The translations under genes were made by a program, and so were the position numbers. DNA of 64,000 nt from Metellina segmentata (lineage: Eukaryota; Arthropoda; Arachnida; Araneae; Tetragnathidae), in the NCBI GenBank assembly GCA_947359465.1, contig OX375873.1:70507477-70571476 (forward strand), written 5' to 3'. The notes beneath the pieces were generated by a model that did no database searches, was not told the DNA's origin, and worked only from the letters and a program-made list of their open reading frames with translations. Position 1 is the stretch's first letter, and each line of letters begins with the position of its first letter. Shown piece after piece: positions 57,148 through 64,000 of the stretch.

Positions 57148-57696
57148 AAGTCTGTAGTTACACGATAGTAGTATATTGAGTCGAGTTACCCATGTGAATG
57201 TGGTATTAAAATTGAAAATTTAAATTTTATAGGTAGATCCTAAAATCAATTTATGTTTTGTTTCTACTCCAGGTGTCCGGTGTGACTTTTGTCAGTACAG
57301 TACACAATAGCATATACTCACTACATAAATTACCAAATGTGTAACGTATCTGTAATTTTCAATAAAAATATTTCACAATATTGCTATTTGAAATTAAAGA
57401 AATAAAAGAGTTAGCATTTTTTTCTTGTAGTATTAAAATAATGCAGGCTTCAATTAAAAGATCAAAGCCAATTTGTGTTAAAATGAAGTTGTAGATTGAT
57501 TTCAACAAAATACGTTACCGTTATGAACTTTGAAGTAAGTTTATGAGACTAAATGAGTTTCATCAAAACCGTTCATGTTCATTACGCTTGTTTAAATTAT
57601 TAAGTTAATATATTCTACAATATTCGCTTCTCAAGTGTTAGAAACTTTAAAACGTTTGGGATATTGATTTGGAAGGTAGTGGGGTAGAGAGCAAGT
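57148..57696. other. Unassigned AT-rich stretch
   Basis: No gene recognised. Confidence 0.4.
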
Positions 57697-57800
57697 AGCT
57701 GAACTTGCGTCTAACTGAAGCAACACAACGTGCTATTACTGACGGTCCTGGATAAAAATCCTGTTTATTTGGAAGAAAAACGAACTCAGTGACAGAAACT
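57697..57800 (-). mobile_element. SINE family A, 3' end
   Basis: gcaacacaacgtgctattac with tgacggtcctggat is the reverse of the SINE tail (compare 61434-61476). Confidence 0.6.
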
Positions 57801-58108
57801 GTATTCAAATCTTAAAAATACAAAAATATGTGAAAACTATATAGAATGAATACAGATATTCAAATCATGACCATACACCTTAAATACAGGCTGATTCATA
57901 AGTACGAACACAGTTTCCAGATGCTGTTAAACAGGAGCAGTTTAAGACACGGTCTCCAAATGCGAACTGTTAGCTAGGTATACTTATGGAGGAAGTTCAA
58001 CTTTTGTCTCTGTCGCCGTGCTGACAGTCAATCAGAATAAAGCCTAATCCGGTTTCGGTTGAAGTTTTTCACCCAGCAAGTTAAAAATTAATTATACCGA
58101 AATCCCAT

Positions 58109-58490
58109 GGGCTCAGGAAGCTAAATACCTAGGTATTATCCTAGACAGAAGACTCACATGGAATCAAAACACAAAAAACGTTGTCCATAAATTCCGAGAC
58201 GTAAAACGTTAACTTTTCAACCTAATTGCTCGGAATTCGCCAATGACTATTGAAAACAAAATACTCGTGTACCTAAGCTATCTCAAACCAGTAATCACAT
58301 ACGCATGCCAAATTTGAGGATCTACTAATAACAGAAATATAAATTCACTTGAGAAATCCTTCAAACTTATACACACCGAACAATCTCCAAAGCAAGATGG
58401 TTCCAACGAAAAACAGAAATTATAAGACATGTTCTTAAAATTACCTCCCTTAAAACCCCTATCGCTAAACTTTTGAAAAAAATAAACCAC
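58109..58490 (+). pseudogene. Jockey-type LINE ORF2, RT thumb/C-terminal fragment
   Basis: The plus strand reads WAQEAKYLGIILDRRLTWNQ, KNVVHKFRDVKR with a stop, LFNLIARNSPMTIENKILVY, YLKPVITYACQI with a stop, and NSLEKSFKLI. K-Y-L-G-x-x-L-D-x-x-L-T-W, followed by N-K-x-x-x-Y-x-x-x-x-x-P-x-x-T-Y-A, is the canonical end of Jockey reverse transcriptase. Three stops and a later frameshift kill it. The catalytic palm is absent, so the copy is truncated. A 5S-like segment lies about 170 bp downstream, where this LINE's 3' UTR would be. Confidence 0.8.
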
Positions 58491-58654
58491 GATATTTAAT
58501 GCAGATAGCTGATTAAAATCTAACCACTCTTTGAAGAGACATTATAAAGTCGCTCTCAGCACTATTTTTTCCTTGCTAAAAAGAACTAGTTTTTAACAAT
58601 TCGATTTATATCAGCAATAAGCTTGAACAGTCAACTCAGCAACGTCCCAAATAT

Positions 58655-58730
58655 GGGTCTTGATTTTTAAGCACCTCCGGTAGCGGTCGGTACTTGGGAG
58701 GGTGACCACACAATCTCCCGCGACCGGCAA
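58655..58730 (+). repeat. 5S rRNA-like segment
   Basis: gcggtcggtacttgggaggg with tgaccac resembles the 3' third of eukaryotic 5S rRNA (..GGTCAGTACTTGGATGGGTGACC..). The rest of 5S, including the A box/C box region, is missing. It may be the 3' end of the Jockey-type element or of a 5S-derived SINE. Not a functional 5S gene. Confidence 0.55.
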
Positions 58731-59062
58731 TATGTTTACTGATGCAATACTACTTTTTAAACTTTTATTACCACTTCATAGCTACTTATTTAATTCCAAA
58801 CAATTTATTTTATTTCTACTATTTTTTTAATTTTGGGCATTCCATTTTAGAATTAAGTAACTCCACCAAAATTGTTCTACCGGAGATAAAGGCCGCTAAG
58901 CTCGTCTAACAAGAATAAAAGGAGTTTTATTAAAGGCGGAGAGACGTGATCTGTCTGCCATCTTGCAGAATCAGAAATAAATGTTTTGCTTTCGAAAAAG
59001 AAAGTTATGAGCATGCGAAAAGAAATTGCTGTCGCTGCTGGTGGTGTGAAGGCTCTTTTAGC

Positions 59063-59105
59063 AGCAACAGAGACAAGCGACAAAATGTTGCCTGTCTCTG
59101 TTGCT
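59063..59105. repeat. Imperfect palindrome (about 20-bp arms)
   Basis: agcaacagagacaagcgac, a short centre, then gttgcctgtctctgttgct. Two mismatches in the arms. It lies in a locally GC-richer block (58900-59220). Confidence 0.7.
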
Positions 59106-59219
59106 GTCGCAGTTGGTGTGGAGCCACCATTAGAGTGGGTATACTCACAAAGTTTGTGCCCCCTCCCAAACGAAGTGACGTAGCCGAAAGGGATCGTGTC
59201 ACGTGACTAGTCAATGGAA

Positions 59220-60545
59220 ATGGTTCCGTCTGCAGTGGAGAAGGTGTTTTGTGTTTTTAAATTGAGCCAAAACGGAATCTGTCACCGTTGTGCAACGGCA
59301 TTTTCGAACACGATTTGGAAAAAAACATCCAACCAGAAAATTCATTTAGTATTGGTTTAAAAAATTTGAAACTATGAACTGTTTGTATAAACTGTCGTCC
59401 AAAGCCAGGACGACGAATGTATCGGCAGATGTCGTCAAAAACTTTACTCTCCAATTGGATGGTGCACCACCCCGTTGGTCAGGTGACATACGAAATTACT
59501 TCTATTAACATCTTCAACGATAGATTTAACGAAGCGCCGACTCCAACATACCACGGTACAGCCACAGTCTACGTTTATGAGCGGTGGCAACGGCCTTGGT
59601 GATTTTTTTGGCGAACTTTTAAGGTCGCCAAGGAAAGAATTATTTCAAAACTCTTTCTTTAAAAATATTTTTCTTTTTACAACGGAAAATGAATGCTTGA
59701 AAACACATTTGAGAACGTTTTGAAAAGTATATTTTCAAAAAAGTTTCGCAAAAGGTAGCAAGCTTAAACGCATTTGCGAACCAGCATAAAACTAAGCTGC
59801 GAATGTTGGGTAAGAATACCCTGAAACTTATCAATTATACTAAATACAGTAGGCTGTTTGAAAAGAAAAATATTTTTAAAAGAAAAAAGCAAGAAATAAT
59901 ACAACCTGATACGTCAGAAATGTTCTGGGAAAAAATAATAAAAAACAAAAATTCCACAAATGGCAAAAAAATGAAACTCTTAAATGTTTCGTAAAACGTA
60001 TTTTGTAAAATAAAAATTCCATAACTGTGGATATACAAATAAATGAACCAATGGTATCACAGGAAATAATTTTTAAAGGACTAATGCAATCAAAGGATAT
60101 TTTAAACTCAAAATAACCAATGGAAGCAAAGAAAAAATTTCAAACGAACCAATGAAATCAAACACGGATATTGGAAGAACTTTCTAGACTATTCAAAATA
60201 AAATTGAAAGTTACCGTTTGCCGAGGTTGCCATGAAAACCACAATAACCGTAAAGACAGATGGGTTGCCTTAACTTGCCGTACCTCGCTACTAGAAATAC
60301 GCCAAAAAAATCGCCAATGCCGTAGCCACCGCTCATAAAAGTAGAGTGTAGCTGTACCCATACCATTAACCCAATGGTCACTCAGATGCCCTGATTTAAC
60401 ATCATGTGACTTTTTTCTTTGGGGCTGCACAAAGAGTAACGTATTTAACCTTCCTCTTCCTGTTGACCTGGCGGAGTTGAAACAGCGTATCGCAACCACT
60501 GCACTTGCGTCAGATACCCGTAACACGCGTCTGGGCAGAAATGGG
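59220..60545 (+). pseudogene. Mariner-like transposase (DD41D-like), split by a MITE
   Basis: In shifting frames: SVTVVQRHFRTRFGK-type N-terminal helices (about 59275), FKKFETMNCLYKL, VSADVVKNF, then LDGAPPRWSGDIRNY at about 59457 (second catalytic D kept, upstream H changed to L). Homology stops at about 59545 and resumes after the insertion at about 60359: CPDLTSCDFFLWGCTKSNVF, LPLPVDLAELKQRIATT, ending near 60545. D-x-x-x-C-D-F-F-L-W-G matches the third catalytic Asp region of DD37D/DD41D mariner relatives. The enzyme is related to, but clearly diverged from, the intact one at 23032-24108. Stops, frameshifts and the insertion make it inert. Confidence 0.75.
59553..60358. mobile_element. 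About 800-bp TIR element inserted in the mariner remnant
   Basis: The left end tacagccacagtctacgttt with atgagcggtggcaacggcct is inverted at 60295-60358 (tacagctacactctactttt, reversed). The TIR arms are about 65 bp with several mismatches. The interior is AT-rich without a transposase; frames of 63-67 aa are Lys/Phe low complexity. Target duplication not settled. Confidence 0.65.
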
Positions 60546-61427
60546 TTACCGGTTCGATCTGTGTAATATGACGAGCACCGCACATAGAACATCTGTGACT
60601 GTCTCTAAAAAACTTAAAACATTCACCTTCCCTTCTGTTACAGGTAACATAAAATATCTTACATTGTCGCTGTCGCAGAGTACTTTGAAATCGTATACTT
60701 ACTTATCAATCACCTGAATACTTATTATAAAATGCTTAAAAAAGCAACATCTTGAATGCGTTGGTTAGATGAATGGATTACTCACGAACATAAAAGCAAG
60801 TCTACAAGAAGTAAAGAGTAATTCTTGGGAAGCATTCCTTGCTTAAAAAGCTCTTACTTTTTAATACATTTGCAAGTTTTAAATTAAATAAGATAATTTC
60901 ATCTACTTAGTTACCTTTTTTTTAATCTTCAAATCTCATTAAATTTAAGAGGCTGAAGCGAGAAGACGTGAAAATTTCCAAAACTTTGGGGATTGCAGTG
61001 AACAAAAGCAATGAGCGCTAAATTAAACGTTATGTCAAAAAGATAAATCATACTTATTCATTACGGTAAGAGCAATTTTTTAAGCTCTCGTGAAGTAGCA
61101 ATTTCGTAAAGCTACGTTGGATTTTATGCCTCTTATTTCTAATTAAAATGCGACTTACTTACTCTGTAGAGTGCAGCTCTTGACGTTTTTCTCTCACGTT
61201 GTTAGGTATATTCAATCTGAAACATTACGCTTTAAAGTAGCTGTTCCGTGCGTATAAATGCAGAGGTTTCGTATGAATTAGAATATAGATTTTATTTATA
61301 CTTTTTTCCAGAGTACCCTTCAATTTAGACCAGTATTTCGCAATCTCACAATAATTACAATTCTGTGTGTCTTTTCTGAGAATTTTATCTTTCTGGCAGG
61401 TGGGTTGTTAGGTTAATTAACATAACT
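60546..61427. other. Unassigned AT-rich stretch
   Basis: No gene recognised. Confidence 0.4.
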
Positions 61428-61566
61428 CCGAAGCAACACAACGTGCTATTGGTAACAGTCCGGGATCGATCCCGAAGGGAAAAATCCGAAGACAACTTGT
61501 CATTTTAAACGACGGTCAGATGACGAAAGAAAAGTCTTAGCTGGCACCCTACTCTCCAAACTTCCA
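61428..61566 (-). mobile_element. SINE family A copy, head-to-head with the next
   Basis: gcaacacaacgtgctattgg, cagtccgggatcgatcccga, cggtcagatgacg, then ctctccaaacttccacacta (all reversed relative to the family). It abuts the plus-oriented copy. Confidence 0.75.
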
Positions 61567-61846
61567 CACTACGCAACAGGACCGGAAGGTTGCGAGTTCG
61601 TATCCAGGCAAAGCGTCGTATACAAAGGGGGTCGGTTCAAGTTAAATCTGTCGTGGCCTCAAATGTCTTCTCGTTAGCGTAGTGTGGAAGTTTGGAAAGT
61701 GGGGTATCTGCTCAGTTGTTGCCTCGTCATCTGACCGCTGTTCAAAATTACGTGTTGTTGTCCTCGGTTGTTTCCCTTGAGGGATTGATCCCGGACCGTC
61801 GTCAATAGCCCGTTGTGTTGCTCCATTATGACGTTAATTAAAAATA
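61567..61846 (+). mobile_element. SINE family A, longest copy, with tRNA-like B box
   Basis: B-box-like ggttgcgagttcgtatcc (61588-61605), then a body with agtgtggaagtttggaaagt, catctgaccgctgttcaaaa, gggattgatcccggaccgtc, aatagcccgttgtgttgctc, and the tail gacgttaattaaaaat. It defines the family used for the other calls. Confidence 0.8.
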
Positions 61847-61964
61847 CCAATACCAACTAGGCCCAGATTGGCTTTAAGTAATATGACTATGTATTCTATG
61901 ATGTTAGCGACCTTTTTAGTGTTTGATACATCATTTGATGACTTGACGGTCTTAGGCTGGATCT

Positions 61965-62040
61965 AGTTTTGAATTTGCAACCTTCCGGTTACTAATACAA
62001 TACTCTTCCAACCGAACTGCCTTAGCACTTACTAGAAAAT
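61965..62040 (-). mobile_element. tRNA-like SINE head (minus strand)
   Basis: The minus strand reads gcagttcggttggaagagta, ttgtattagtaaccggaagg, ttgcaaattcaaaac: A-box-like and B-box-like segments at tRNA spacing with an anticodon-loop-like middle. Mutated arms and the lack of a 3' acceptor exclude a functional tRNA. Confidence 0.6.
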
Positions 62041-62045
62041 AATAT

Positions 62046-63875
62046 CTGCTAATTGATTTACTTCTTTTTGTGAATGAAATGTTCTATGTATACCTATTTT
62101 AATAATTTAATTTTTCTTTGAAATTGAAAAAAAAGGTCAATAAAAAATTTTATTTAAGATTGTTGACAAATGCTTTTAAAGTATTTAATAAAGTTAAACT
62201 AAATGTGCATATTTATAACCCTACAATGCATTAATTTTGTGGTTTCCTTTTTTTTTTGAAAAAATATGTTTTCTTACTGAAGTTTTTAAATAAAAAAAAA
62301 ATAAAAACACGTGTTTTCATATATTAAACTGAAAAAATTGAAGTTAAGAAAGAAAAGACTAATATTTCCAAGTAAACAAACTTAAAAATTAAAATTTATT
62401 TTTTAATATTTATCATAAAAACCTATTTTATTTCTTGAATTAATAAAATAATTAAAAATTAGAACAATTTCAGTCCCCAAATATATCTCTCATAGCTATT
62501 ACAACATTTTATGGTGCCCAAAATCAAAGCTAATGTCTGTCCAAATCTAATAATGCATAATTGTTTTTTAAAATTGGACAAACAATAAATATTTTTGATT
62601 AGTTTTCTTGAATTATTTCAGTAAAGACAGTCAGAAGGATAGCTGAACAAACAACTTTACCTTTTGATAGCATTAAAAAAAATCTAGCACATATTAAGTA
62701 ATAACACATAGTTGATAAATGATACACGATGCATAATATGGATAATTAAAATGGACGTGATAGACGTTAAAACTTTAAAATTATAAAGAAGTAAATGGAT
62801 TGAAATATATTGATAATATTAAATATTAAAATCAATACTCAAAAAATTTCATTGACGATGTACAGAGACTATAAATAGATGAATGTTTTACGTTATGGCA
62901 TATTAAACTGAATGTTTATGTTATGAACTGAATGAATGTCATGAACTGAATATTATTGTTTAAGAATTATTAACTAATAATTCTTGAAACATATATTATA
63001 AACCGATATATACTTTTTCCAAACAAAGAGAATATAAATTAACAAAATATTTAGGATTCAGTTAAATTAAATGTAAATTTTTCATAATTTGTTACTCAAA
63101 TATGGGCACTTTATGAATATGCTTTTATGTTTCTAGAATTAGTTTTTCAGTAGAGAAACAATACGTACTGACAGACATATTTTCATCACTAAAATATTAT
63201 AATTTCTTTTATTTTTATTAAATATATCACTAGTCTTGAGATTCTTATAAGATTTACACTTGAAGACATTTTTACTTTCTTATGTACTTCAGAACCTTTT
63301 CACGCTCAAAATTTCACCAGCTGTTTTCTAATGGACCACTATTTATGCTTTCTGGCTTGTCCCCGTCGAGTTTCCTGCAAGAATTTCATGTTAGTAATTT
63401 GCAGGAAAACAAAACAACATAGAGAGCAGAAATACTGACATTTTCCCAAAGCGACGATTTACTTCCTTTAGAGAGCAATAAAACGGCGAGAGCAAATTGA
63501 ATATTCTATACCTTAGTTGAAATAATTTTCCGTTTTAGGGATAGAGCACAAAATTTCCTTGCACTACAAGATTTTATTTCAGGTAGAAATTTAGGAGAAA
63601 AGAAAGTGCAAGGTATAAAAGGAAACTCGGAATTCTTTATGCTTCTTTATTTAGAAGCGAATGAAAAATGCATTATGATGTCTGCAGCTTTTTAAATTGG
63701 TTGACCTAAAAGCGCGTCGTAATTAACTGGTTTGATTATAAGACATAGATCGTTATTTATAGTGTTTTACTTTAGTTATAGTTACTTATAGTTGCTGTTA
63801 CATGAATGTTTTTTTTTTATCGAGATGTAGATAATTTTTTAACATTAGCCGAATGCTTAGGCAGGCAGTTGAATT
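62046..63875. other. Unassigned, very AT-rich stretch
   Basis: No gene recognised. A short hairpin, tttcctgcaa with ttgcaggaaa, is at about 63371-63406. Confidence 0.45.
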
Positions 63876-63992
63876 TGTATCGACTGGAGCAACAAATTGT
63901 GCTATTTGACACTATCCTGAATTATAGTACTCCGGGTCAATACCCAAGCTGGCACCCCACTCTCCAAACTTCCACGCTATGACATACTATTG
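63876..63992 (-). mobile_element. SINE family A copy at the window edge
   Basis: gagcaacaaattgtgctatt, then accccactctccaaacttcc with acgctatgac, match the reversed family. The copy may continue past the window. Confidence 0.65.
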
Positions 63993-64000
63993 AAATTTGA

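Noticed and set aside
58655..58730. 5S rRNA gene
   Set aside because: Only about the last third of 5S is recognisable, and the internal promoter region is absent.
58920..59220. GC-richer block as a promoter or first exon
   Set aside because: It contains an imperfect palindrome and internal direct repeats, more like a repeat. No downstream exon was seen.
61965..62040. Candidate tRNA gene on the minus strand
   Set aside because: The tRNA-like head is mutated in both arms and is shared with SINE copies elsewhere in the window.

Overview
This is an AT-rich eukaryotic window that looks arthropod. A spider is my best guess, at about 60-65% confidence. The guess rests on the gag style of a Gypsy element, a tRNA-derived SINE family with a GGAGAGTGGGGTGC core that I associate with orb-weaver genomes, and the mixture of mariner, Tc1, hAT, piggyBac and Helitron remnants. 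I found no host gene that I can defend. The only weak candidate is one C2H2 zinc-finger exon-like ORF near 2.8 kb. There are no credible functional tRNA or rRNA genes, no CRISPR array and no bacterial-style operons. The window reads as intergenic or intronic DNA built almost entirely from nested transposable elements (TEs) in different states of decay.

Layout. 0-2.4 kb: the 3' end of a pogo-like element inserted in the terminal inverted repeat (TIR) of a PIF/Harbinger-like element, which also took a 794-bp MITE; a Helitron 5' end and a long (TA)n tract follow. 2.4-8.2 kb: a C2H2 ORF, a broken Copia element with one LTR, AATATTGGCC-rich repeats and a SINE. 8.7-11.5 kb: a 643-bp Helitron and two inverted MULE-like MITEs with 10-12 bp target duplications. 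13.7-16.3 kb: a complete PIF/Harbinger-like unit (TTA target duplication) carrying a LINE ORF2 tail and a 710-bp tandem duplication that contains a small Helitron. 17.1-19.6 kb: a long-TIR element filled with degenerate internal repeats. 20.1-21.2 kb: a deleted Ginger-like element (TATA duplication).

22.9-24.4 kb: the best-preserved item, a DD41D mariner-like transposon with an intact 358-aa transposase and about 120-bp TIRs. 24.5-36 kb: a hAT remnant, SINEs, a broken DD34D mariner, a LINE tail and a Tc1 tail. 36.2-39.5 kb: a Helitron and a young Gypsy deletion derivative whose 205-bp LTRs I read as identical. 41.5-51.3 kb: several MITEs, two internally deleted hAT elements with perfect 8-bp duplications, a piggyBac pseudogene, a GTGCACC-rich hAT MITE and a Tc1 element whose catalytic glutamate is changed. 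52.3-64 kb: a ZBED-type hAT pseudogene with a CR1 LINE inside it, a 346-bp tandem duplication, a Jockey tail followed by a 5S-like segment, a second mariner remnant split by a MITE, and an inverted SINE pair.

How the parts act together: autonomous-type genes (DD41D mariner, Tc1, hAT, piggyBac, Copia, Gypsy, LINEs) sit beside non-autonomous derivatives that keep only termini. Only the 22.9 kb mariner looks able to encode a full transposase. The rest would need proteins supplied from elsewhere. I did not find a new functional system. The most novel-looking items are the internally repeated long-TIR element, the Harbinger/Helitron tandem structure, and some well-bounded elements of unclear superfamily.
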